DNA of 64,000 nt. It comes from DASUPK01 sp963743575. GTDB taxonomy: Bacteria > Actinomycetota > Thermoleophilia > Solirubrobacterales > 70-9. The notes below the pieces were generated by a model. It worked only from the letters and a program-made list of their open reading frames with translations, searched no databases and had not been told where the DNA came from. Shown here piece after piece: positions 1 to 7,892 of this stretch. Both the position numbers and the translations under genes were made by a program. The stretch's first letter is position 1. Every line of letters starts with the position of its first letter. The stretch covers positions 248,001-312,000 of the forward strand of contig CAVUQC010000004.1 in NCBI GenBank assembly GCA_963743575.1, read 5' to 3'.

Positions 1-1
1 C

Positions 2-223
2 CCCCGGACGCAGCTCTGCGACCGGGCCGGGGACATCTACGGCTTCCGCGCCCACATCGACGGGTCCTGGTTCCGCTGCTGCGGCGGCAAGGTCCGTCAG
101 CTTCGCGACTGCTGCTCGACCCGCAACACCCGGATCAACGGAGACGCCGCCCTCACCGGCTATTGCTACGGCGGCCGGAAGGTGTTCTGCGTCCAGTACT
201 ACGACACGAAGGTGCCGTGCTGA
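2..223 (+). CDS. C-terminal fragment of a Cys-rich protein, MauA-like (partial)
   Basis: Open from the window edge to a TGA, so only the last 73 residues are visible. They contain eight cysteines, including two CC pairs (FRCC, RDCCSTRN) and a C-terminal VPC. The spacing weakly recalls the disulfide-rich light chain of methylamine/aralkylamine dehydrogenase, which is periplasmic and carries a tryptophan-derived quinone. Two Trp-Gly-like positions needed for that cofactor cannot be assigned from this fragment. The stop codon overlaps the next start (TGATG), so the two genes are probably translationally coupled. The next gene encodes a DsbD/MauE-like membrane protein, which fits a disulfide-rich exported partner. 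The family call is inference. Confidence 0.5.
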   Translation, partial: PRTQLCDRAGDIYGFRAHIDGSWFRCCGGKVRQLRDCCSTRNTRINGDAALTGYCYGGRKVFCVQYYDTKVPC

Positions 224-1701
224 TGTCGGCTCTCGAGATCGCCCTGGCCGTCGCGGCTCTGCTGATCGGCGCGACCGGAACGTTCTCCCCGTGCGGCCTC
301 TCGGCGATCGACACCATCGGGCCAACGGGCCACACCGGGGGCCGGCCGATCACGATCGCGGCCTGCGCGACGTTCCTTCCCGGAGCGGTCGCCGGCGGGC
401 TCGTCACGTTCGGAACGCTGGCGCTGCTGGGAGACCTGCTCCACGGGGCCGGTGGCCGCGCGGCCTACATCGCGGCGGCGGCGATCGCCCTGCTGGCCGC
501 GGTGCTCGAGGTGCGCGGGACCCGGATCGTGCCGCAGATCCGCCGCCAGCTGCCCGAGCACTGGCGCCGGGTTATGCCGATGCCGCTCGCCGCCGCCCTC
601 TACGGCTTGCTCCTGGGACTCGGCTTCACCACGTTCGTTCTCACCTTCGGGGTCTGGGCGCTCGCCGGAGTGAGCCTCGCGCTGGGCGAGCCGTCCCTGG
701 GCCTGGTCCTCGGAGCTGCCTTCGGGATCGGTCGAGCCATCCCGATCGTGGTGCTGGCGCCGCTCGCCGGAACCGATACCGGTCTCCGGGCGACCGAGCT
801 GATGTGCGAGCGGGAGGGGGTCTATCTGGGGCTCCGGCGGGGCGACGCCGCGGCGCTGCTGCTGGTTGCGGTCGCGTTGGTGATCGCGCCCGGCGCCGCC
901 GGAGCGGCCGGCACCCAGGTGGCGCACGCCACCGATCCATCGGCCACCGCCGACGCTCTGCTCTTCCAGCGGCTCGGCGGCCCGGCCGTGATCAGCCGCG
1001 GCGGTCCGGAGATTTCGCTCCCCGGACAGCATCCGGCGATCGGCGGCCGGTTCATCGCAACCGTCGCCGGCGACTCGATCCTGCTCCTCGACCGCAACAG
1101 CCTTGCGCCGGTCGCGCAGTTGCCCGCCCCCGGGGCTGACGCGGTGGCTGTGTCGGACGACTGGCTCGCCTACCGCGCGCCTGCCGGCGGAGGCGACGGG
1201 ATCTACATCCGCTACATCGCGAACCCCGCCTCGCCCGCGCCGCCGCTGCTGCTGGCTGGCGAGGGGGGCGCCTCTCAGCTCAGCCCCCCGTCCGTGGACG
1301 GCAGCATCCTGCTCTACGCCATCGCAACTCCGCACGGCAGCCGCGTCGTCCAATGGGTGATGGGGACTCACCGGCATCGGGCGCTCGTTCGCTCGCCGCG
1401 CCTCCTCCTCTTCAACCCCGCGGTGGACGGCCACTCGTTCTCCTACGTGCGCTCGGATGCCCGCCGCAGCCGCCTGATGGTGCGCGGCCGGTCCCGGAGC
1501 GGCGCGGGGGGGATCCTCTTCACCCTGAAGCGCGCCGATGGGGAGCTCTACTCGGACGCGCTCACCGATTCGGTCGCCTATGTGACGATCCTGCGTCCCG
1601 GTGCAGCGGGCGGGGACGCGGCGATCGTCGGCGTCAGCCGCAGGCACCCCAGGTCGCTCCACGAGCGAGGGCCCCGGGGCGGCGGGAACCACCGCTTCTG
1701 A
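223..1701 (+). CDS. DsbD/CcdA-like membrane protein fused to an extracytoplasmic propeller-like domain
   Basis: The 492-residue product has two halves. Residues 1 to about 230 form roughly six hydrophobic helices. The first contains a TFSPCGLS motif like the SPC motif of the DsbD/CcdA/MauE electron-carrier family. Residues 240-480 look like an extracytoplasmic domain with repeated short beta-strand blocks (for example SILLLDRNSLAPV), suggestive of an irregular beta-propeller. The start at the TGATG overlap was preferred to a GTG 60 nt upstream because it couples to the upstream Cys-rich gene and begins directly with the first helix. A second conserved membrane cysteine is not obvious, so thiol-disulfide activity is uncertain. 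It may serve folding of the upstream Cys-rich protein. Confidence 0.6.
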   Translation: MSALEIALAVAALLIGATGTFSPCGLSAIDTIGPTGHTGGRPITIAACATFLPGAVAGGLVTFGTLALLGDLLHGAGGRAAYIAAAAIALLAAVLEVRGTRIVPQIRRQLPEHWRRVMPMPLAAALYGLLLGLGFTTFVLTFGVWALAGVSLALGEPSLGLVLGAAFGIGRAIPIVVLAPLAGTDTGLRATELMCEREGVYLGLRRGDAAALLLVAVALVIAPGAAGAAGTQVAHATDPSATADALLFQRLGGPAVISRGGPEISLPGQHPAIGGRFIATVAGDSILLLDRNSLAPVAQLPAPGADAVAVSDDWLAYRAPAGGGDGIYIRYIANPASPAPPLLLAGEGGASQLSPPSVDGSILLYAIATPHGSRVVQWVMGTHRHRALVRSPRLLLFNPAVDGHSFSYVRSDARRSRLMVRGRSRSGAGGILFTLKRADGELYSDALTDSVAYVTILRPGAAGGDAAIVGVSRRHPRSLHERGPRGGGNHRF

Positions 1702-1702
1702 G

Positions 1703-2422
1703 CTACCAGCCGACCGGCGGCGAGAACGCCCGCAGCGGGGGTTGCGCGTAGCCGACCGCGCGGTAGAACGTCGCGCTCGGCTTGGCCAGGAGCCAGCGCC
1801 CGCCGACCCGCTCGAGGTAGATCACGTCGTCCTCGACGGAGACGTACTTGCGATCCGAGAAGTGGTGGGTGACCGTGGTCGTCAGCCGGGCACGATTGGA
1901 CCCGATCGCCTCCGGCTTCACCTCGACGATCTCGGTCCGCCGCCAGGCAGGACCGCCGCCGGCGGGACGCGAGCCGATCGACGCTCGCAGCGACGCCCGA
2001 CAGCCGCCGCGCTGCCGGGGCAGATCGCCGATCGGAACCGCTCCCGGAGCGAACAGCGTGCAGACGCGCCCGGCGTCGCGATCGTCGAGCGCGGCGACGT
2101 AGCTGCGGACCGTGGACGTCGCCGCGGCGCGATCCGTGTCCTCCAGGTCCCCGGTCGCCTGGGGCCCCTTCGCATCGGACTCAGGGCTCGCCTCGGTTGC
2201 CGCGGGTCCCTCGGCCGCCTCCTCGGCGGTGTCCACCGGACCGACCGCGCCCGGCGGAAGGCTTCCCGAGACGTTCGCGTGTCCGGTGACCGTCGTGCTC
2301 GCCGTGGACTCGGTGGCGGCGCGCGTCCCGCTGTCTCCGCCCCCCGAGCCGCACCCGCCGAGGGCGGCGCTGCCCGCGGCGGTCGCGATCAGCAATAGCG
2401 CTGAGATCCGGGACGTCACCAC
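1703..2422 (-). CDS. putative lipoprotein with NTF2/SnoaL-like domain
   Basis: A 239-residue product with a short hydrophobic leader ending in a lipobox (ALGGC, Cys near residue 24), then a low-complexity Ser/Thr/Ala/Glu linker to about residue 90. A compact C-terminal domain follows (AATSTVRSYVAALDDRDAG at its start and YLERVGGRWLLA near its end). This is typical of NTF2-like lipoproteins of actinobacteria. It is predicted to be anchored on the outer face of the membrane; ligand unknown. It converges on the preceding gene with a 1-nt gap between stops. No specific function can be given. Confidence 0.65.
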   Translation of the reverse strand: MVTSRISALLLIATAAGSAALGGCGSGGGDSGTRAATESTASTTVTGHANVSGSLPPGAVGPVDTAEEAAEGPAATEASPESDAKGPQATGDLEDTDRAAATSTVRSYVAALDDRDAGRVCTLFAPGAVPIGDLPRQRGGCRASLRASIGSRPAGGGPAWRRTEIVEVKPEAIGSNRARLTTTVTHHFSDRKYVSVEDDVIYLERVGGRWLLAKPSATFYRAVGYAQPPLRAFSPPVGW

Positions 2423-2502
2423 GAAACCGTGTGAGCGTCGCGATAAGCATTCGATGAGCGCCGGTTCCTAGGGTGGACGGCGGTCAAAGGAGGAGGAAAA
2501 GC

Positions 2503-3741
2503 ATGAACTCGGCTCACTCGACGTCGCTTCGAATCACGGCGGCAATCGCTGCCTGTCTGGTGATCGCGCTGGCAATTGCCGCGGAGGCCTCGGCCTCGAT
2601 CACACCAACCTCGACCGGGAGCACCCTGGGCGGAGCCATGAACGCCTCGGGCGGCCCCATCACCACCGGGAGCCTGACGGTCCCCCCGAGCAGCACGCCC
2701 AATGCCGTGTCGACGACGGCGCTCACCGGGTTCCCCGAATCGGGAAGCACCGACTTCGGCGTGCTGACCACCGGCGACCCCCTGCTGGTCAATCAGCCGA
2801 ATACCGCTCCGGACAGTGGAATCAGCCTCGCCGGCGACCCGTTGCGGGGTGACACGGACTTCGACGTCAGCGTTCTCGATCTCACCCTGAATGTCCCGGT
2901 GATGACAAACAGCTGCCTGAAGTTCGATTTCCGCTTCTTCTCGGAGGAGTATCCCGAGTTCGTGGGGACGTCGTTCAACGACGCCTTCATCGCGGAGCGG
3001 GACACCAGTGACTGGTCCACGAGCGGGTCCGACATCACCGGAACGCAGAATTTCGCCAAGGATCAGTTCAGCAACCCGATCACGATCAACGCCACGGGCC
3101 CAGCGTCCGTCAGCGCCGTCAACGCGGCCGGAACCACGTACGACGCGGCGACTCAGCGTCTCACGGCGGCGCAAACCGTCAGTTCGGGCGCTCATCATCT
3201 CTTCCTGTCGATCTTCGATCAGGGCGACCATATCTACGACTCCGCGGTGTTTATCGACAACGTCAGGGTCGTAAGCGATGCAGCCTGTGCGACGGGGGGC
3301 GTGGGAGCGGCCGGAACGCCGCCGAACACCGAGGCGGTGAGCACTACGCTCGGGAGCAATTCGGCGACGTTCAACTTCGGGTCGCCGCCTCCCGGCGGGC
3401 ACTTCGTCTGTCAGATTCATGACGGGCCGGCGTCCGACCCGGACAAGGCCGAGCCGTTCGAGCCCTGCTCGAGTCCCTTGGTGATCGACTTCAACCAGCC
3501 GGAGGCCGGATTCAACGCTGTGACTCCGAAGCTGGACGAAGGCGTTCACGCATTGAGCGTCGCGGCCGTCGACTCCGCCGGGGACGCCGATCAAAGCCCC
3601 TCGGTGACCGAGTTCAACGCGACTCCGGGAGCTGGCGGCGCGACGCCTCCGGCGCCCTCACCCAAGGCCAAGAAGTGCAAGAAGAAGAAGGGCAAGAAGG
3701 CGTCCGCGGCCAAGAAGTGCAAGAAGAAGAAGAAGAAGTAG
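2503..3741 (+). CDS. secreted choice-of-anchor L domain protein with Lys/Cys-rich tail
   Basis: A strong AGGAGG ribosome site 6 nt upstream fixes the ATG start; an in-frame GTG further upstream is not needed. The product (412 aa) has a signal peptide (residues 1-34, ending ASASI). It is followed by the choice-of-anchor L domain seen in many bacterial surface proteins: TLGGAMNASGG, then FDFRFFSEEYPEFVGTSFND, and later SAVFIDNVRV. An Ig-like segment follows (about 270-370). The C-terminus is an extreme cationic tail with two KKCKKKK blocks. A strong terminator lies 23 nt after the stop, so the gene is probably monocistronic. It is likely a cell-surface or matrix protein. The lysine tail may hold it to anionic wall polymers (inference). 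Confidence 0.75.
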   Translation: MNSAHSTSLRITAAIAACLVIALAIAAEASASITPTSTGSTLGGAMNASGGPITTGSLTVPPSSTPNAVSTTALTGFPESGSTDFGVLTTGDPLLVNQPNTAPDSGISLAGDPLRGDTDFDVSVLDLTLNVPVMTNSCLKFDFRFFSEEYPEFVGTSFNDAFIAERDTSDWSTSGSDITGTQNFAKDQFSNPITINATGPASVSAVNAAGTTYDAATQRLTAAQTVSSGAHHLFLSIFDQGDHIYDSAVFIDNVRVVSDAACATGGVGAAGTPPNTEAVSTTLGSNSATFNFGSPPPGGHFVCQIHDGPASDPDKAEPFEPCSSPLVIDFNQPEAGFNAVTPKLDEGVHALSVAAVDSAGDADQSPSVTEFNATPGAGGATPPAPSPKAKKCKKKKGKKASAAKKCKKKKKK

Positions 3742-3763
3742 CGCTGCGCCAGAGCTTCACGGA

Positions 3764-3795
3764 CCGACGGCCGCCGGGTCTCTGATCCCGGCGGC
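3764..3795 (+). terminator. intrinsic-type terminator hairpin
   Basis: Perfect 12-bp GC stem (ACGGCCGCCGGG with its complement) around an 8-nt loop, followed by a short T-containing stretch (TTTCCGT). It lies just after the choice-of-anchor L gene. Confidence 0.7.
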
Positions 3796-3863
3796 CGTTT
3801 CCGTCCTGGCCCCGTCGTAGGTTCCCCGCTGGTGCTGCCCGCTGCTACCCTCGCCGCCCGGTC

Positions 3864-4838
3864 TTGAGCAAACCTCAGCCCAAGGCCATCCCGTACGACC
3901 AGGCGCAAGACCGGCCCCCGATGGCGCACCTGAAGCCCGTTCCAGATCTCAAGCCTGAGCCCTCCGCCAAGGCCGGGGGAAAGCCCTCGATCGAGGAGCT
4001 GGAGCGCTACGCGACGGTGCTCCGGATCCAGTGCGTGCGCATGCTGGCCGTCGCCAAGTCCGGCCACCTCGACAGCTCCCTGTCGGCGGCCGACATCGTC
4101 GCCGCCCTGTACTACCGGGTGCTCCGCCACGACCCCACCAACCCCAAGTGGCCCGAGCGGGACCGCTTCGTCCTCTCCAAGGGGCATGCCGCCCCGATCC
4201 AGTACGCCGCGCTCGCCGAGCACGGGTACTTCCCGGCGGATGACCTGATGGGACTCCGCTCGATCGGCTCCCATCTTCAGGGACATCCGGACATGACCCG
4301 GACCCCCGGCATCGAGGTCTCAACCGGCTCGCTCGGCCAGGGTCTCTCGATGAGCGTCGGCATCTGTCTCGCTCTTCGCCTTGACGACCTCGCCGACACC
4401 GCTCAGGTCTTTACGCTGATGTCCGACGGCGACTGCCAGGAGGGCGAGAGCTGGGAGGGCGCGATGTCCGCGGCCCACTACGGCATTCCCAACATCACCG
4501 CGATCGTCGACTACAACCACCTGCAGACCGACGGCACCACCGAGGAGGTCATGGACACTGGCGACGTTCGCGCCAAGTTCGAGGCCTTCGGCTGGGACGC
4601 GATCGAGATCGACGGCCACGACATGAACGCGATCGTCGAGTCGCTGGAGCGCAGCCGCACGATCGACCGCCCGTCGGCGATCGTCTGTCAGACCAAGAAG
4701 GGGCGCGGCGTGTCCTTCATGGAGGACCGCTTCGGCTTCCACGGCAAGCCGCCGAGTCAGGAGCAGGCGGAGCAGGCGATGGAAGAGCTCGAGGCGCACT
4801 ACCAACAGCAGACGAAGGCGCTGGAGGGGAAGAGCTGA
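3864..4838 (+). CDS. transketolase, N-terminal (TPP-binding) subunit
   Basis: This is the N-terminal half of a transketolase (324 aa) made as a separate polypeptide. It contains the thiamine-pyrophosphate motif beginning SDGDCQEGES and ending IVDYN (around residues 188-220), the conserved KSGHLDSSLS and SKGHA segments, and a C-terminal helical tail. Split transketolases pair this half with a pyrimidine-binding half. The latter is the next gene, overlapping by one nucleotide (TGATG). Together they interconvert sugar phosphates in the non-oxidative pentose phosphate pathway in the cytoplasm. The start is TTG; an ATG at residue 20 is an alternative, because the first 35 residues are low-complexity and not family-conserved. 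Confidence 0.9.
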   Translation: MSKPQPKAIPYDQAQDRPPMAHLKPVPDLKPEPSAKAGGKPSIEELERYATVLRIQCVRMLAVAKSGHLDSSLSAADIVAALYYRVLRHDPTNPKWPERDRFVLSKGHAAPIQYAALAEHGYFPADDLMGLRSIGSHLQGHPDMTRTPGIEVSTGSLGQGLSMSVGICLALRLDDLADTAQVFTLMSDGDCQEGESWEGAMSAAHYGIPNITAIVDYNHLQTDGTTEEVMDTGDVRAKFEAFGWDAIEIDGHDMNAIVESLERSRTIDRPSAIVCQTKKGRGVSFMEDRFGFHGKPPSQEQAEQAMEELEAHYQQQTKALEGKS

Positions 4839-5857
4839 TGGCCAGCGAGCTGATCGAGGCCGCTGAGGCGCAGACTGACCCACTCGCCACCCGCCAGGCC
4901 TATGGCGATGCGCTGGTCGCGCTCGGCGAGGCTCATGAGGAGGTGGTGGCCCTCGACGCCGACCTCGCGGTGTCCACCCAGTCCATGAAGTTCGGCAAGC
5001 AGTTCCCGGAACGCTTCTTCAACATCGGCGCGGCCGAGGCGAACATGATGTCGATCTCGACCGGCCTCGCCGCCAGCGGCAAGGTCCCCTACGCCTCGAC
5101 CTTCGCGATCTTCGCCACCTCGCGTTCCTATGACCAGGTCCGCCTCGGCATCGCCCACAACGAGCTCAAGGTGCGGATCGGCGCCTCCCACGGCGGCGTC
5201 TCCCTCGGCGAGGACGGCGCCTCTCATCAGATGATCGAGGACATCGCCCTGATGAGGGCGATGCCGAAGATGCAGGTCGTCGTTCCCGCCGACTACAACC
5301 AGGCCTACACCGCGGTGATCGAGTCCTACGAGCGCTTCGACGGCCCCATGTACATGCGCTTCGGCCGGCCGAAGACTCCGGTCGTCTACGAGGAGATTCC
5401 CGCGACACTGGGGACGGGCGTCGACGTCCTCCGCGAGGGCAAGGACATCTCGATCTTCGTCTGCGGCCACATGGTCTGGCGTGGCCTCGAGGCCGCCGAG
5501 ACCCTGGAGCGCGAGGACGGGGTGGAGGCCGAGGTGGTCAACGTCTCGATCATCAAGCCAATCGATTCCCAGGGCGTCCTCCGCTCGCTCGCAAAGACCG
5601 GTGTGGCAGTGACCGCGGAGGAGCACAGGGTGGTCGGGGGCCTCGGTGACGCGATCCGCCAGGTCGCCTGCGAGCAGCACCCGGTCCCGGTCTTCGCGCT
5701 CGGCATGCAGGACGAGTTCGGCGTCTCCGGCACCGCGGAGGCGTGCATGGAGCACTTCGGGCTGACCGCCAGCGGCATCGCGGACCTGGCCCGTGAGGCC
5801 CTGCTCAAGAAGCCGATCGTGCAGCACCCGCCCATTCAGGGCGGGCCCTGGTCCTGA
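4838..5857 (+). CDS. transketolase, C-terminal (pyrimidine-binding) subunit
   Basis: The 339-residue partner of the upstream gene. It begins with the Pyr domain (NIGAAEANMMSISTGLAASG, then HGGVSLGEDGASHQ, typical of transketolase/DXS). The C-terminal transketolase domain follows (ISIFVCGHMVWRGLEAAE; TAEEHRVVGGLGDAI). The conserved Glu that activates TPP lies in the GAAEANM segment. Translation is coupled to the upstream subunit through TGATG. Such split enzymes are common in actinobacteria and archaea; the two polypeptides should form one heteromeric transketolase. Other members of the split family act as dehydrogenase-like proteins of unknown substrate, so the exact sugar substrates are not proven. 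Confidence 0.9.
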   Translation: MASELIEAAEAQTDPLATRQAYGDALVALGEAHEEVVALDADLAVSTQSMKFGKQFPERFFNIGAAEANMMSISTGLAASGKVPYASTFAIFATSRSYDQVRLGIAHNELKVRIGASHGGVSLGEDGASHQMIEDIALMRAMPKMQVVVPADYNQAYTAVIESYERFDGPMYMRFGRPKTPVVYEEIPATLGTGVDVLREGKDISIFVCGHMVWRGLEAAETLEREDGVEAEVVNVSIIKPIDSQGVLRSLAKTGVAVTAEEHRVVGGLGDAIRQVACEQHPVPVFALGMQDEFGVSGTAEACMEHFGLTASGIADLAREALLKKPIVQHPPIQGGPWS

Positions 5858-6283
5858 GCCGGGATTGAACCCGGTGCCCTGGAAGATCACCGCCCCGCCG
5901 CTGGTCACCTGGGTCTCGGTTGGCCCGCCCGCACCGGCGGCGGGAAAGATCTCTGCCAGGGATGGGGCGTAGCCGGCAGGGGGTCAAAAAGGGTGGCCGG
6001 TGCGACCGGGGCCAGGCCGGGGCAGCTCACGGCGCAGGTGGACCACGCCAAACGAATCGCGGAAATACCCGACCCCGGGGAAGTTCGCCGGCCGGTCCTG
6101 AGCGAAGCGCGGACTGCGCGGCGCCACTGATCTTCGATTGGCTCACGGCGCCGTCGGCGATCTTCGCCTCCGACACCGCCGAGTTCTTGAGCTGCTTCGT
6201 CCCCACGCTGTTCTTGCTCAGGTGGGTCGCGGCGTAGTTGAGCCTCTCCCTGATCGCGGGAGCGTATGCCCCGAGCCTAAAAA
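5858..6283 (-). pseudogene. remnant of a collagen-like/tail-fibre-type surface protein
   Basis: Reading the minus strand gives RERLNYAATHLSKNSVGTKQ, followed by LKNSAVSEAKIADGAVSQSK and then a stop. This is the characteristic N-terminus of a family of actinobacterial surface proteins: a signal peptide, then repeats of the type KNSVGTxQLKNxAVxxxKI and a collagen-like GPAG segment. Here the hydrophobic signal peptide is missing. The flanks are fused as NYA-ATH, as if deleted between short A-rich repeats. There is no start codon in frame. A further in-frame-shifted piece (SGGAVIFQGTGFNPG) follows before the transketolase gene. I read this as a decayed gene; the region otherwise holds nothing coding. 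Confidence 0.5.
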
Positions 6284-6289
6284 CGACGG

Positions 6290-6706
6290 CTACTCGAGCC
6301 GGAACACCTCGGCCATGAAGCGGGGCTCCTCGACGCTGGTCGTGCTGGCGAACCCGATCACCCGGCGGCCGGTGGCTCGCTCGATGGCTGCACTGAAGTT
6401 GGACCGAATCGCGTGCTGGTATTGGGTTCTCACCTGCATGACCGTGTCGACCTCACCCTTCTCAACGAGGAATCTCTCGTTGGGAAGCAACTCGAGATCC
6501 TCCAGCACCACGATCACCCAGTGGTCCCCGACGAGGGTCTCGGCGTTGCTCGCACCGGCTCCGTAGGACTCCTTGTAGATGCGCAGGATCTCGCGGCCCA
6601 CCTCATCTCGTACCTGGCGATCGGTTGGGGGTTCACGAGTGTCCTCCGGGCGACCCGGGTCCTCGGGGCCCTGCATCTCTTCGGATCGATCGGGATCTTC
6701 AGCCAC
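6290..6706 (-). CDS. DUF2294 (MpsC-like) domain protein
   Basis: A GTG start 4 nt after AGGAGG was chosen over an upstream ATG that lacks a ribosome site. The 138-residue protein has an acidic, proline-rich N-terminus (about 30 aa). A single DUF2294 domain follows (VGREILRIYKESYGAGASNA, then VVLEDLELLPNERFLVEKGE, then RATGRRVIGF near the end). The domain family is named after MpsC of a staphylococcal membrane-potential-generating system, but most members are soluble orphans of unknown role. A second DUF2294 gene is encoded divergently about 390 nt away, next to an anti-anti-sigma factor gene. No transmembrane segment is visible. Confidence 0.75.
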   Translation of the reverse strand: MAEDPDRSEEMQGPEDPGRPEDTREPPTDRQVRDEVGREILRIYKESYGAGASNAETLVGDHWVIVVLEDLELLPNERFLVEKGEVDTVMQVRTQYQHAIRSNFSAAIERATGRRVIGFASTTSVEEPRFMAEVFRLE

Positions 6707-6806
6707 AACTCCTCCTGACGGATTTCGTCCAGTTGTGGCGACCCTCCACCCCCCAACCTGATCGAAATCGGCTGAGGGTCGTCTGATCGCACTTCTGAGC
6801 CACATC

Positions 6807-7005
6807 GCTTCGGCGCGATACCGCGCGAGCGGCGCCTCAGATCTTATCGCCCGAATTCAAACGGTGGGGACCAATCGGAGTAGCCTGGAAGAAGGCGGCG
6901 CGGCGTCACTGACACCAGATTCATAGGATGTCTCGCGCTCGTTGGGTCTTCCCGCAACTCTTCCCTTCGTGCTAACTCGTCTGACCTAAAGAGGGGCGGC
7001 AACCT
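6807..7005. other. intergenic region between two divergent DUF2294 genes
   Basis: About 200 nt with no convincing reading frame. It presumably carries promoters for the two flanking divergent DUF2294 genes, but I cannot assign -35/-10 elements with confidence. Confidence 0.3.
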
Positions 7006-7092
7006 ATTGCTTGGAGGTTTGCCGTTTCCCCGCACGATCCAGCGTCGTCCCAGCCTGCCCGGGGAGAGGTCCTCGCGCAGATTTCGACCGGC

Positions 7093-7473
7093 TTGGTCCA
7101 GCTCCACTCCCGCTACTACGGGAAGGGGCCGACGAAGGCGAAGACCCATCAGGTCAACGATACGGTCGTCGCGATCCTCCGCGGCGGATTCACACGTGTG
7201 GAGCGCACGCTGCTCGACACCGGCCAGGTCGAGTCCGTCTACCAAATGCGGCGCAGCTTCCAGCAGGCGATGGAGGCCGAGTTCCGTCACGTCGTCGAGG
7301 AAGCGACGGGACGCAAGGTCATCGCATACATGAGTTCCATTCATGTGGACCCGGATCTGGCCGTCGAGCTGTTCGTCCTGGAGCCGGTCGAGGAGGTGTC
7401 GGAGGGTGACGCCAAGACGGATGGGCACCGGGAGACGCCCCCGCAGATCAAGCCTGAGAGCGACTCCGGCTAG
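7093..7473 (+). CDS. DUF2294 (MpsC-like) domain protein, start uncertain
   Basis: A second DUF2294 protein (126 aa from the TTG start used here) with LLDTGQVESVYQMRRSFQQA and VEEATGRKVIAYMSSIHVDP, paralogous to the divergent neighbour. Family-like sequence continues upstream of the TTG in the same frame (GEVLAQISTGLVQLHSRYYG), corresponding to the first helix of the domain. No ATG/GTG/TTG is available there before an in-frame stop; only an ATT at 7006, about 7 nt after a GGGG-rich sequence. The true start may be that ATT, or a base may be missing. Its stop codon interlocks with the stop of the converging STAS gene. Confidence 0.7.
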   Translation: MVQLHSRYYGKGPTKAKTHQVNDTVVAILRGGFTRVERTLLDTGQVESVYQMRRSFQQAMEAEFRHVVEEATGRKVIAYMSSIHVDPDLAVELFVLEPVEEVSEGDAKTDGHRETPPQIKPESDSG

Positions 7474-7892
7474 GAGATCGCCGCGCCGTTCAGCGACTCG
7501 AGCGCGGACGCTCGTGCGGTGAAGATCGGCAGGACCCGGTCGATCCCGGAGAGGCCGAAGACGCGATCTACCTGAGAGCCTTCGGCGACCACCGTATGCA
7601 GGGTGCCGGCGCTCCGGGTTGAACGGAACGCCCGGATCAGCAGGCCGATGCCGGACGAGTCGATGAAGCTGAGATCCGTGAGGTCCACGATCACCCCCGA
7701 CCTGACGCGAAGCTGCTCGAAGAGCTGCTTCTCCACCCGCGGGATCGTGCCCAGGTCGAGCTCGCCCCTCAGCGAGATCACAGAGGCGCTGGTGCCCAGC
7801 GGCTCGATCAGGAACGACAGCGCCTGGCCGTCCTCGGGGCCTCCGCTCCACCCTGATGAGAGGGGTGGAGCGGCCCCGCTAGACCGCTCCAC
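7470..7892 (-). CDS. anti-sigma factor antagonist (STAS domain)
   Basis: A 140-residue protein with one STAS domain (residues about 30-135). It carries the phosphoserine site in LTDLSFIDSSGIGLL, as in SpoIIAA/RsbV proteins. These are switched by a serine kinase/anti-sigma factor and release an alternative sigma factor when unphosphorylated. No kinase or sigma gene sits next to it. The N-terminal 25 residues are proline/glycine-rich and not conserved. The stop codon overlaps that of the converging DUF2294 gene by 3 nt. A role in a general stress or partner-switching pathway is likely; its target is unknown. Confidence 0.85.
   Translation of the reverse strand: MERSSGAAPPLSSGWSGGPEDGQALSFLIEPLGTSASVISLRGELDLGTIPRVEKQLFEQLRVRSGVIVDLTDLSFIDSSGIGLLIRAFRSTRSAGTLHTVVAEGSQVDRVFGLSGIDRVLPIFTARASALESLNGAAIS

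Noticed and set aside
199..1692. 497-codon minus-strand frame across the DsbD-like gene
   Set aside because: A shadow frame in GC-rich DNA; Arg/Gly/Asp-rich with no domain, while the plus strand encodes a clear membrane protein.
2414..2439. ECF41-like promoter CGTCACC-N15-CGTC upstream of the choice-of-anchor L gene
   Set aside because: The spacer is one base short and the last -35 base differs; it also overlaps the start of the divergent lipoprotein gene.
3660..3741. AAG/AAGAAG repeats as a tandem repeat element
   Set aside because: They encode the lysine tail in frame; not an independent repeat or CRISPR.
5856..5880. tRNA T-arm-like sequence (CCGGG TTCAAT CCCGG on the minus strand)
   Set aside because: The loop has six bases instead of seven, no acceptor or anticodon arms can be built around it, and it is explained as coding sequence of the decayed collagen-like gene.
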